DNA of 12,836 nucleotides from Tepidiphilus sp. (GCA_028684345.1 JAQUGB010000031.1:1-12836), one strand, 5' to 3'. Shown: positions 1 through 6,932, numbered from the stretch's first letter. The notes: generated from the letters alone by a model not told the origin. Made by a program: numbers and translations.

Positions 1-21
1 CAAAAAACCCTCGATCGGAAC

Positions 22-27
22 GATAAT
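22..27 (+). promoter_or_regulatory. Possible -10 element upstream of acnA
   Basis: GATAAT matches a sigma70 -10 hexamer and resembles the -10 of the rpmE promoter further along. Its -35 would fall at or before the first base of the window, so it cannot be checked here. If it is real, the acnA transcript would start near position 34 and carry a leader of about 95 nt. TAGACT at 71-76 is a weaker alternative with no recognisable -35. Confidence 0.25.
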
Positions 28-30
28 TCG

Positions 31-64
31 CTTCGATCGACCCTGCACGGCAATCGGATCGAAG
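31..64 (+). repeat. Inverted repeat in the acnA leader
   Basis: CTTCGATC at 31-38 is the exact reverse complement of GATCGAAG at 57-64, with an 18-nt spacer. A related CGATCG palindrome occurs at 12-17 and again at 34-39. It could be a leader stem or a regulator site, but the arms are short and the spacer long, so chance is possible. Confidence 0.3.
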
Positions 65-116
65 ATGTTCTAGACTATTGCCAGACGGCGAAACCGTTTC
101 GACCAGCGTTTTTCAT

Positions 117-123
117 AGGAGGT
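117..123 (+). promoter_or_regulatory. acnA ribosome binding site
   Basis: AGGAGGT lies 5 nt before the ATG at 129. It is the strongest Shine-Dalgarno in the window and fixes the acnA start against the in-frame TTG further upstream. Confidence 0.85.
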
Positions 124-128
124 GTCCG

Positions 129-2846
129 ATGTCCGTTGCTGCCGCTACGCTCAAGACCTTCCACATCCCGGGCGTCGGGACGGGGAGATTTCACGACCTT
201 CAGGCGCTGGAGACGCTCGGCATTGGCTCGGTGAAGCGCCTGCCGGTGTCTATCCGCCTGGTGCTGGAGTCGCTCGTGCGCAATTGCGACGGAGTGCGCG
301 TCGAAGAACACCATGTGCGCGAGCTCGCCAACTGGCAGCCGCAGGGGAAACGCACCGATGAGATTCCCTTCGTCGTCGCCCGGGTGGTGCTACAGGATTT
401 CACCGGCGTGCCGCTACTGTGCGACCTGGCGGCGATGCGCTCTACGGCGGCCGAAATGGGGAAAAATCCCAAAGCGATCGAGCCGCTCGTGCCCGTCGAT
501 CTGGTGGTCGACCATTCCGTGCAGGTGGATTATTACGGCACGCCGGATGCGCTGCGCAAAAACATGGAGCTGGAGTTCGCACGCAACCGCGAGCGCTATC
601 AGTTCATGAAGTGGGGCATGCAGGCGTTCGACACCTTCCGCGTCATCCCGCCGGGCGTCGGCATCATCCACCAAGTCAACCTCGAATACCTCTTCCGCGG
701 CGTTCGTCGGCAGGATACGCCCGAAGGCCCCGTCTATTATCCCGACACGCTGGTGGGCACCGATAGCCATACGACCATGATCAATGCCGTGGGCGTGGTC
801 GGCTGGGGCGTGGGCGGAATCGAGGCCGAGGCGGCCATGCTCGGACAGCCGATGTATTTCCTCACACCTGACGTGGTCGGGGTGGAACTGGTCGGCTCGC
901 TCCCCGAAGGGGTCACCGCCACCGACCTCGTGCTCACGATCACCGAGATGCTGCGCAAGGCGAAAGTGGTCGGGCAGTTCGTCGAATTCTTCGGCGAGGG
1001 TGCCGCGAGCCTGAGCGTGCCCGATCGCGCCACCATCGCCAACATGGCGCCCGAATACGGCGCGACCATGGGCTTCTTCCCGGTAGACGAGAAGACGGTG
1101 GAGTACCTGCGAGCCACCGGTCGCACGCAGGAGGAGATCGCCGCGTTCGAGGCCTACTTCAGGGCACAGAACCTCTTCGGCATGCCGCGTGAGGGCGAGA
1201 TCGACTATACGCGCACGCTGAAGCTCGATCTCTCCACCGTGCGCGCGTCGCTCGCCGGCCCGAAACGCCCGCAGGATCGCATCGAGCTGCAGGCGATGAA
1301 GTCGAACTTCGAAACGCTCTTTTCCAAGCCCGTGAGCGAGAACGGCTTCGGCAAGCCGGCCGAGGAGCTCGGCAAACGCTACCCCGTGCCGGGGCGCGAG
1401 GGGCTCACGCTCGGACACGGCGACGTGCTCATCGCAGCGATCACGTCCTGCACCAACACGAGCAACCCGGCGGTGCTCATCGCCGCGGGGTTGTTGGCGA
1501 AGAAAGCGGTCGAGAAGGGCCTGAGCGTGTCGCCGCACATCAAGACCTCGCTCGCCCCGGGCTCGCGGGTGGTCACCGAATATCTGCAGAAAGCGGGCTT
1601 GCTCGATCCGCTCGCCAAGCTCGGATTTGCGCTTGCCGGCTACGGGTGCACGACCTGCATCGGCAATGCCGGTGACCTCGCCCCCGAGCTCAACCAGACG
1701 ATCACGCAGAACGATCTCGTGGTGGCGGCGGTGCTCTCGGGCAACCGTAACTTCGAGGCGCGCATCCACCCCAATATCCGGGCGAACTACCTTGCCTCGC
1801 CGCCCCTGGTGGTGGCCTTCGCCATCGCCGGGCGGGTGAACGTCGATCTCACGAGCGAGCCGCTGGGCACGGGCGCCGACGGCAAGCCGGTCTATCTGCG
1901 CGACATCTGGCCGAGCAGCGAGGAGATCCACGCCGTGCTGCCCTACGCCAACGACCCCGAGGTCTTCCGGCGCCTCTACCGCGATTTCACCAAGGATCAC
2001 GACCTGTGGAATGCCATCCCGGCGCCTGCGGGCGAGGTCTACGACTGGCCGAAGTCGACCTACATCGCCCGGCCGCCCTTCTTCGACAATTTCTCCATGC
2101 AGCCGTCGGGGGTGCAACCGATCACGGGTGCCAAGGCCTTGCTGCTGCTGGGCGACTCGGTGACCACCGACCATATTTCTCCGGCCGGTTCGATCCCCGA
2201 GAATTCTCCCGCGGGTCAATGGCTCAAGGCGCACGGCGTCGAGCGCAAGGACTTCAACTCCTATGGGGCGCGGCGCGGCAACCACGAGGTGATGGTGCGC
2301 GGCACCTTCGCCAACGTCCGACTGAAGAACCTGATGCTGCCGCCCAAACCCGACGGCAGCCGCATCGAAGGGGGCTATACGCTGCTCGATGGCCAGCAAA
2401 CCACCGTCTATGAGGCGGCCATGGCCTACCGCGAGCGTGGCATCCCCACGGTGGTCTTCGCCGGCGAGGAATACGGCACAGGTTCTTCGCGCGACTGGGC
2501 AGCCAAGGGGACGATGCTCTTAGGCATCCGGGCGGTGATCGCCCGCAGCTTCGAGCGCATCCACCGCTCCAACCTCGTGGGCATGGGCGTGCTGCCTTTG
2601 CAATTCCTGGGCGACGATTCCTGGCAGAAGCTGGGCATCGACGGCTCCGAGACCTTCGACATCCTGGGGCTCGATGAAGCACGGCTCGCGCCGCAGCAGC
2701 AGCTCACCTTGCGCATCCGCCGCGCCGACGGCAGTACGCAAGAGGTTCCGGTGCTCTCGCGCATCGACACGCCCATCGAGGTGGAATACTACCGCCACGG
2801 CGGGATCCTACCCTACGTGCTGCGCCAGATCCTGGCGCGCGTTTGA
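129..2846 (+). CDS. acnA: Aconitate hydratase A (AcnA, [4Fe-4S])
   Basis: Aconitase of the AcnA/IRP1 family, 905 aa. It interconverts citrate and isocitrate via cis-aconitate in the cytosolic TCA and glyoxylate cycles. The three cluster-ligating cysteines are visible: Cys441 in the TSCTNTSNP motif, and Cys507 and Cys510 in GYGCTTCIGN. The substrate-pocket segment TDSHTT is at about 211-216, and the C-terminal swivel domain carries GSSRDW at 785-790. Length is normal for AcnA and no residue is obviously missing. The ATG at 129 is chosen because a near-perfect Shine-Dalgarno, AGGAGGT at 117-123, sits 5 nt upstream; an in-frame TTG at 78 would add 17 unconserved-looking residues. No prp genes are seen beside it, and the gene appears to be transcribed alone or to read into the downstream membrane-protein unit. 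The family is certain; AcnA rather than a specialised methylaconitase such as AcnD is very likely. Confidence 0.97.
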   Translation: MSVAAATLKTFHIPGVGTGRFHDLQALETLGIGSVKRLPVSIRLVLESLVRNCDGVRVEEHHVRELANWQPQGKRTDEIPFVVARVVLQDFTGVPLLCDLAAMRSTAAEMGKNPKAIEPLVPVDLVVDHSVQVDYYGTPDALRKNMELEFARNRERYQFMKWGMQAFDTFRVIPPGVGIIHQVNLEYLFRGVRRQDTPEGPVYYPDTLVGTDSHTTMINAVGVVGWGVGGIEAEAAMLGQPMYFLTPDVVGVELVGSLPEGVTATDLVLTITEMLRKAKVVGQFVEFFGEGAASLSVPDRATIANMAPEYGATMGFFPVDEKTVEYLRATGRTQEEIAAFEAYFRAQNLFGMPREGEIDYTRTLKLDLSTVRASLAGPKRPQDRIELQAMKSNFETLFSKPVSENGFGKPAEELGKRYPVPGREGLTLGHGDVLIAAITSCTNTSNPAVLIAAGLLAKKAVEKGLSVSPHIKTSLAPGSRVVTEYLQKAGLLDPLAKLGFALAGYGCTTCIGNAGDLAPELNQTITQNDLVVAAVLSGNRNFEARIHPNIRANYLASPPLVVAFAIAGRVNVDLTSEPLGTGADGKPVYLRDIWPSSEEIHAVLPYANDPEVFRRLYRDFTKDHDLWNAIPAPAGEVYDWPKSTYIARPPFFDNFSMQPSGVQPITGAKALLLLGDSVTTDHISPAGSIPENSPAGQWLKAHGVERKDFNSYGARRGNHEVMVRGTFANVRLKNLMLPPKPDGSRIEGGYTLLDGQQTTVYEAAMAYRERGIPTVVFAGEEYGTGSSRDWAAKGTMLLGIRAVIARSFERIHRSNLVGMGVLPLQFLGDDSWQKLGIDGSETFDILGLDEARLAPQQQLTLRIRRADGSTQEVPVLSRIDTPIEVEYYRHGGILPYVLRQILARV

Positions 2847-2854
2847 TCAATCCG

Positions 2855-2874
2855 CCCCTGCCTTCGGGTGGGGG
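2855..2874 (+). terminator. UUCG-tetraloop hairpin after acnA
   Basis: CCCCTGCC at 2855-2862 pairs with GGTGGGGG at 2867-2874 (two internal G-T wobbles) around a TTCG tetraloop at 2863-2866. It lies 8 nt after the acnA stop and 23 nt before the next start. Only a weak pyrimidine tract (TGTCTCCTT) follows, so it could be an inefficient terminator, a 3'-end stabiliser of acnA mRNA, or an attenuator before the potassium-channel unit. Confidence 0.45.
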
Positions 2875-2897
2875 TGTCTCCTTGGCTAGGAGCCGTC

Positions 2898-3281
2898 GTG
2901 AACCCGGAAAAAGTCGTCTTCGGTTTCTTCATCCTGTTGGCCGCCACCCTCAACTTCGGTTTTTTCATCGGTGAGATCGACGTAGCCGAACATCACGATC
3001 TCTATGAGCTTTTTGCCGCCCTCGTGGTGAGCCTGATCGCCACCATCCTGAAACTGGGCGATCGCACCCAGATCGGGGCGGTGCACCTCGCTACTTCGCT
3101 CGTGGCCGACCTGCAGCTGATTGCTGCAGCCATCGTCTGGGCCTACGCCGAGCACGTCTCTCCTACTGGCGTCACCCCGGCGATCTTCGCGCGCATCGTC
3201 TCTCTTTCGGGGGGCGCTTTGCTCGCCAACTTGGTATCGGTCACTATCCTCGTGGCCGAAACTCTGATGCAACGGCGTTGA
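2898..3281 (+). CDS. Small four-segment membrane protein, DUF6394-like
   Basis: A 127-aa integral membrane protein of unknown function. It resembles, from memory, the DUF6394 family found beside RCK-type potassium channels in betaproteobacteria. Hydrophobic segments are visible at about residues 6-25, 36-53, 63-84 and 95-121. The segment 'AVHLATSLVADLQLIAAA' looks like the most characteristic part. The start is taken as GTG at 2898 because AGGAG at 2888-2892 is placed 5 nt upstream; a further in-frame start upstream lies in the hairpin region and has no ribosome site. It is followed after 12 nt by the K+ channel gene, which suggests one transcript and a role as an accessory or small subunit of that channel; that role is inference. 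No catalytic motif is seen. Confidence 0.75.
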   Translation: MNPEKVVFGFFILLAATLNFGFFIGEIDVAEHHDLYELFAALVVSLIATILKLGDRTQIGAVHLATSLVADLQLIAAAIVWAYAEHVSPTGVTPAIFARIVSLSGGALLANLVSVTILVAETLMQRR

Positions 3282-3293
3282 GGCACCCGCTCC

Positions 3294-5021
3294 ATGAACA
3301 TCGAAGGGTTCGAGCATAATTTCAGCGTCATTCTGCTGGTCTTGCGCCGGGTGCGGGGCCCCTTGATCCTCATGGTCAGCCTCTTCGCCTTGTCGGTACT
3401 CGGTCTGACGCTCGTTCCCGGCTTGCCCGACGCCGAAGGGCGCCCGACGCGCATGAGTCTCTTTCACGCTTTCTATTTCGTCAGTTACACCGCCACCACC
3501 ATCGGTTTTGGCGAAATACCGAACGATTTTTCCGACGCTCAGCGCCTGTGGACGATCGTCGTCATTTACTTGAGCGTGCTGTCATGGGCTTACTTGCTCA
3601 AACAAGCGATCACGCTGATGCAGGACGAGGCGCTGCGCCGGGCGGTGGCCGCGCTCACGTTTGCGCGGAAGGTACACCGTCTGCATCAACCCTTCGTACT
3701 GATCGCGGGTTTCGGTGAAACGGGCGTGCATCTCGCCCAGGCTCTGGACCGTGAAGGGATCGCGACCGTAGCAATCGACCTCGACCCGAAAAAAATCGAA
3801 GCCTCGGAAATGATGGAATTCATCCTCCCACCGCTGACCTTGGTGGAAGATGCAAGCGACCCGAACGTGCTACTCGCCTCGGGGCTGATTCAGCCGCGAT
3901 GTGCAGCCGTTGCGGCGATGACCGACGACGATATGGCCAACCTCACGGTAGCCGAAGCGCAACGCCTGCTCGCGCCTCATTTGCCCGCCGTGTGTCGTGC
4001 CGAGCATGATGCGACGGTGGCCAAAATGGCCGCTTTCGGCACTTCGGTCATCATCGATCCTTTCCACGTCTTCCAGAAAGACCTGGCGCTTGCGCTCGAA
4101 CATCAGGCGGCTTGGCGGATTCGCCAGATCCTGCTCGACATGCCACTCGACGAAATCCGCACCGAGAGACCACCACCGAGGGGCAAATGGATCATTTGTG
4201 GCGCCGGCCGCCTGGGACAAGCAGCGCAAGCGGCGCTGTGCAGCAGTGACATCGAACTGGTGATGATCGATCGTTCCGCCATGGCCGTAGGAAAACATTC
4301 GCAGTGGATCAATGGCGATGCCACCCAGCCGGAGGTCTTGCGCGAAGCGGGCATCGAAGAAGCGGTCGGCATCGTCGCCGCGACGGCTCATGACGTGGAT
4401 AACCTCGCCATCATTGCCACTGCACGCAACCTCAATCCTTCCCTCTACACCATAGTACGGCAAAATCGGCGACGCAACGGGGTACTCTTTTCATCGTTCG
4501 CATACGACCTCCGCGTCGTTCCCCGTCACCTCGTCGCCGCCGAAGCGCTTGCCTGGCTTCGCCTTCCGGAGCTCCTCGCCTTCCTCGGCTGGCTGGCCAA
4601 TGCCACGCATGCCGAAGCCGAAAAGCTGCTGGAACAGCTGATGAAATTGAAGCAAAAAGGTCCCTTGCGCAATCTCAAGTTGCCGGTCTTGCCCCAGACT
4701 ACTCCGGCGTTGTGGGGCGCATTGGCCGAGGGCCAAGAAATCACCCTCGAGCGTTTACTGCGATCACCGACTCCGAAACCTGAACCTCTGGCCTTGCACG
4801 TGCTAGCGATGGCGCACGACGGACATTGGCGCCCCTTGCCCGAAGCCACGACCCCGTTGCGTCCCGGCGATGTATTGCTGCTAAGTGGTACTGCCGGGGC
4901 CCTGGCCGACCTCAAAGAAATCTGCGGTTATGAGCCGACGCTCCATTACCTGCTCAAAGGCCGTGAACGAGCGCAGACCTGGCTGGGACGCTGGTGGGAG
5001 AGCCGCACGCGGGGAGCCTGA
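3294..5021 (+). CDS. Two-TM potassium channel with tandem RCK (TrkA-N) domains
   Basis: A 575-aa protein with an N-terminal K+ channel pore and a large cytoplasmic regulatory part. TM1 spans about 23-42, then a pore helix and the selectivity filter T-T-I-G-F-G-E at 68-74 (GFG in place of the commoner GYG), and TM2 at about 86-105. A first Rossmann RCK domain begins near 134, with G-F-G-E-T-G at 139-144 and the acidic end of strand 2 at Asp162/Asp164. A second begins near 298, with G-A-G-R-L-G at 303-308 and Asp326. A TrkA-C-like beta region covers about 495-548. It should conduct K+ across the inner membrane under control of a nucleotide, cofactor or ion bound to the RCK ring; the ligand cannot be read from sequence. 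The ATG at 3294 has a modest GAGG at 3280-3283 overlapping the previous stop. The gene is coupled to the small membrane protein before it and the Ap4A phosphorylase 2 nt after it. Confidence 0.9.
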   Translation: MNIEGFEHNFSVILLVLRRVRGPLILMVSLFALSVLGLTLVPGLPDAEGRPTRMSLFHAFYFVSYTATTIGFGEIPNDFSDAQRLWTIVVIYLSVLSWAYLLKQAITLMQDEALRRAVAALTFARKVHRLHQPFVLIAGFGETGVHLAQALDREGIATVAIDLDPKKIEASEMMEFILPPLTLVEDASDPNVLLASGLIQPRCAAVAAMTDDDMANLTVAEAQRLLAPHLPAVCRAEHDATVAKMAAFGTSVIIDPFHVFQKDLALALEHQAAWRIRQILLDMPLDEIRTERPPPRGKWIICGAGRLGQAAQAALCSSDIELVMIDRSAMAVGKHSQWINGDATQPEVLREAGIEEAVGIVAATAHDVDNLAIIATARNLNPSLYTIVRQNRRRNGVLFSSFAYDLRVVPRHLVAAEALAWLRLPELLAFLGWLANATHAEAEKLLEQLMKLKQKGPLRNLKLPVLPQTTPALWGALAEGQEITLERLLRSPTPKPEPLALHVLAMAHDGHWRPLPEATTPLRPGDVLLLSGTAGALADLKEICGYEPTLHYLLKGRERAQTWLGRWWESRTRGA

Positions 5022-5023
5022 AC

Positions 5024-5872
5024 ATGGAACGATGGAGTGAGCGCATCCATGCCGTTGCGCAACGGGCGCTGCTCCGTGGCGCTCTGGAGCCGATCGCCAC
5101 GGACGCGATCGAACGGTGTGAGCACGGTTTCCCCTTCGTATTGCGCTGGGTCTCGACGCTCGCGCGCAAGCCGCACCCTGAGAACGAGCAAGGACTGAAG
5201 AGACGCAATCCCTTTCTCCCCCCCGACCCGGAACTCACGGTCGGCGCGCTAGGCAGGCGGCACCTGGTGGTACTCAACAAATACCCTGTCTTCTCCGGGC
5301 ACGCCCTCATCGTCACGCGCGATTTCGAACCGCAAACGGCACCGCTATCCGCTGACGACTTCCTCGCCTGGTACGCGCTGCTCGCCGAAGGGGGACTAGG
5401 GTTTTACAACGGGGGCGAGATCGCCGGGGCGAGCCAGCCACACCGGCATTTGCAATGGATCCCGGACGGGCATCTGGGCAAGGAACAACCGGACGCTTTC
5501 CTGCCACCGGGCGAAACCGGCTGGGCGGAACTTCCTTGGGCGGCCTGGCGCGAGCCGCTACCGGTGCCCGCCGAAGGTACCGAGTGGGCTACGTCAGCCC
5601 ATCGCGCCTACCGCGCAGCGCTTGAGGCGATGGGCTGGCCCGTAGATGCGCCTCAGCTGCCGCCCTACGACCTGCTGCTGCGGCTCGACCGCCTGTTCTT
5701 CATCCCGCGGCGAGTCGAGCGGCTCGCCGGCGTGTCGGTCAACGCGCTGGGCTACGCTGGCTCGCTCTTTGCCGCCTCCCCTGAAAAACTGCGCGCGCTC
5801 GCCGCGCTCGATCTCGTCGAGGGGCTATGCACCCTTGGCTGGCCCCGCGCCGAGCTCGCGGGCAAAAGCTGA
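5024..5872 (+). CDS. Ap4A phosphorylase / ATP adenylyltransferase
   Basis: A 282-aa HIT-superfamily nucleotidylyltransferase. Ap4A phosphorylases split diadenosine tetraphosphate with phosphate into ATP and ADP, lowering a stress-linked dinucleotide in the cytosol. The histidine-triad-like catalytic motif is G-A-S-Q-P-H-R-H-L-Q, with His140, His142 and Gln144; His140 is the expected nucleotidylated residue or its close neighbour. The segment NKYPVFSGHALIVTRDFEPQ at 85-104 is the family's other characteristic block. The ATG at 5024 follows the channel stop by 2 nt and has GGGGAG at 5011-5016; an earlier in-frame GTG at 4994 would overlap the channel gene without benefit. The close spacing suggests translational coupling with the channel. 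Its last 48 bp overlap the 3' end of the opposing TrmB-like gene. Bacterial members are often annotated only as DUF4922 or ATP adenylyltransferase proteins, so the physiological substrate is inferred. Confidence 0.88.
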   Translation: MERWSERIHAVAQRALLRGALEPIATDAIERCEHGFPFVLRWVSTLARKPHPENEQGLKRRNPFLPPDPELTVGALGRRHLVVLNKYPVFSGHALIVTRDFEPQTAPLSADDFLAWYALLAEGGLGFYNGGEIAGASQPHRHLQWIPDGHLGKEQPDAFLPPGETGWAELPWAAWREPLPVPAEGTEWATSAHRAYRAALEAMGWPVDAPQLPPYDLLLRLDRLFFIPRRVERLAGVSVNALGYAGSLFAASPEKLRALAALDLVEGLCTLGWPRAELAGKS

Positions 5873-6532
5873 GAGATCGGCCGTGACACGCCACAGCGTC
5901 TGGCCGGAGTCGCAGTATTTGCGCTCGAAGGGCGTCATCGGCTCATCGGGCACGAATGGGGTGCATTCGCCTTGTACCCCCGAAAGTGCCAGCGCGGCAA
6001 CGAGTTCGCGAGCATAGACCGACCAGTTGGTGCGGCACTCGAAGCGTCCGCCGAGTTGCAGCACGGCAGGCCAAACGGGATGCGCATACCAGCGCCGCCC
6101 GATGTGCCCGATCTTGGGCCACGGATTGGGATAGAGCCACCAATGCTCGCGCACCGGAACGCCGGCCTCCAGCGCCAGGCGCCAGAAATCGATCACGTCG
6201 GCACGCACGAACCGCAAATTCTCGGGCCAGTTCGCGCGGGGATAGGGTTTCTGCCGCGAGAGCCGCTCTTGCGATTGATCCACGCCCACGACGAAGGCAT
6301 CGGGGTTGCGCCGGGCCAGCAGGATCGTCGACCAGCCCACGCCGCAGCCGGAATCGAGGATCCACGGCGAACGCCCATCCCAAGCGGCCAGCGTTTCCTC
6401 GAAGGCAGCAAGATTGTACGGCGCATAAGGTTTGCGAAAGGGCTGCGCGAGATGGCGACGCACCAGTCCGTCCAGGCGCTCATGCACGTCGGCTTGGGCA
6501 CTGGTGGGAATGCGAGAGATACCGTAGCTCAT
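5825..6532 (-). CDS. TrmB-family (tRNA m7G46-type) methyltransferase, divergent
   Basis: A 235-aa class I SAM-dependent methyltransferase of the TrmB family. Visible features are the SAM loop D-S-G-C-G-V-G at 60-66, the NPWPKIGH block at 136-143 (canonical TrmB: DPW.K..H), R146, the RTNW block at 167-170 (canonical TDW), and the C-terminal T-P-F-E at 200-203. His143, Arg146, Thr200 and Glu203 line up with catalytic TrmB residues, but the two conserved Asp positions are Asn136 and Asn169, so m7G46 activity is uncertain. I take the ATG at 6532 as start because the homologous region begins there; an in-frame ATG at 6583 would add 17 residues and run through the -35 of the divergent rpmE promoter. 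The Shine-Dalgarno is weak. The sequence TAAAAT on the minus strand (6564-6559) is a possible -10. The 3' end overlaps the Ap4A phosphorylase gene. It may be a second TrmB paralogue, so no symbol is assigned. Confidence 0.85.
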   Translation of the reverse strand: MSYGISRIPTSAQADVHERLDGLVRRHLAQPFRKPYAPYNLAAFEETLAAWDGRSPWILDSGCGVGWSTILLARRNPDAFVVGVDQSQERLSRQKPYPRANWPENLRFVRADVIDFWRLALEAGVPVREHWWLYPNPWPKIGHIGRRWYAHPVWPAVLQLGGRFECRTNWSVYARELVAALALSGVQGECTPFVPDEPMTPFERKYCDSGQTLWRVTADLSAFARELGAGPAKGA

Positions 6533-6575
6533 GGGGACCCGATCGCAGAGAAAAGGGAATTTTAACGAAAACCTC

Positions 6576-6604
6576 TTGCCCATACTGGATCGTTCGGCGA
6601 TAAT
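6576..6604 (+). promoter_or_regulatory. rpmE promoter (sigma70-like)
   Basis: TTGCCC at 6576-6581 and GATAAT at 6599-6604 are separated by exactly 17 bp, close to the sigma70 consensus. The predicted transcript start is near 6611, giving a leader of about 55 nt before the rpmE ATG. It is the best promoter match in the window and suits a highly expressed ribosomal protein gene. Confidence 0.7.
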
Positions 6605-6624
6605 TCACGTTTTTCCAAGCAAAG

Positions 6625-6645
6625 GGACGGCCAAATCCGCCGTCC
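6625..6645 (+). promoter_or_regulatory. Leader hairpin of rpmE mRNA
   Basis: GGACGGC at 6625-6631 pairs perfectly with GCCGTCC at 6639-6645 around a 7-nt loop. It lies in the predicted rpmE leader, ending 10 nt before the Shine-Dalgarno GAGGT at 6656-6660. GGGA at 6624-6627 could instead pair with TCCC at 6652-6655, next to the ribosome site, giving a competing fold. Several bacterial groups regulate L31 through leader RNAs, so an autoregulatory element is plausible but not shown. Confidence 0.45.
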
Positions 6646-6665
6646 GCCCGATCCCGAGGTGCCCC

Positions 6666-6884
6666 ATGAAAGAGAACATTCATCCAAATTATGCCGAAGT
6701 TCAAGTGACTTGCTCTTGCGGCAATTCCTTCGTGACGCGTTCCACCATCGGCAAGCCGGCGTTGCACGTGGAAGTGTGCTCCGAATGCCATCCCTTCTAT
6801 ACCGGCAAACAGAAGATCGTCGATACCGCGGGTCGCGTCGAGCGCTTCCGCCAGAAATACGGCAACCTCGCCAACCGCGGCTGA
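6666..6884 (+). CDS. rpmE: 50S ribosomal protein L31, zinc-binding type
   Basis: A 72-aa ribosomal protein L31, part of the large subunit and of the bridge to the 30S head. The N-terminal MKENIHPNY, the CSCGN block and the C-terminal G-R-V-E-R-F are typical. Four cysteines, Cys16, Cys18, Cys38 and Cys41, form the zinc site, so this is the C+ paralogue made when zinc is available rather than the cysteine-less type B (rpmE2/ykgM). The start is set by GAGGT at 6656-6660, 5 nt upstream. It is a single-gene transcript, with its own promoter before it and an intrinsic terminator 20 nt after the stop. Confidence 0.98.
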   Translation: MKENIHPNYAEVQVTCSCGNSFVTRSTIGKPALHVEVCSECHPFYTGKQKIVDTAGRVERFRQKYGNLANRG

Positions 6885-6903
6885 GCGTCGTCCCTCCCGA
6901 AAG

Positions 6904-6932
6904 AAAAAAGGCAGCCGGGTGCTGCCTTTTTT
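6904..6932 (+). terminator. Intrinsic terminator of rpmE
   Basis: A perfect 12-bp inverted repeat, AAAAAAGGCAGC at 6904-6915 and GCTGCCTTTTTT at 6921-6932, with a 5-nt loop CGGGT. The GC-rich core and the six-T tract make a classical Rho-independent terminator. The matching A tract on the left would let it act on both strands, though no minus-strand gene ends here. Confidence 0.92.

Noticed and set aside
78..128. TTG start adding 17 residues to aconitase
   Set aside because: The ATG at 129 has a near-perfect ribosome site 5 nt upstream, and the added residues do not look like AcnA.
414..2399. A 661-codon open frame on the minus strand opposite acnA
   Set aside because: It lies entirely antisense to a clearly conserved aconitase. 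Its translation is rich in His, Arg, Gly and Val with no recognisable motif, as expected for the antisense frame of GC-rich coding DNA.
6533..6583. Longer N-terminus for the TrmB-like protein
   Set aside because: It has no ribosome site, overlaps the -35 of the rpmE promoter, and adds residues unlike the family.
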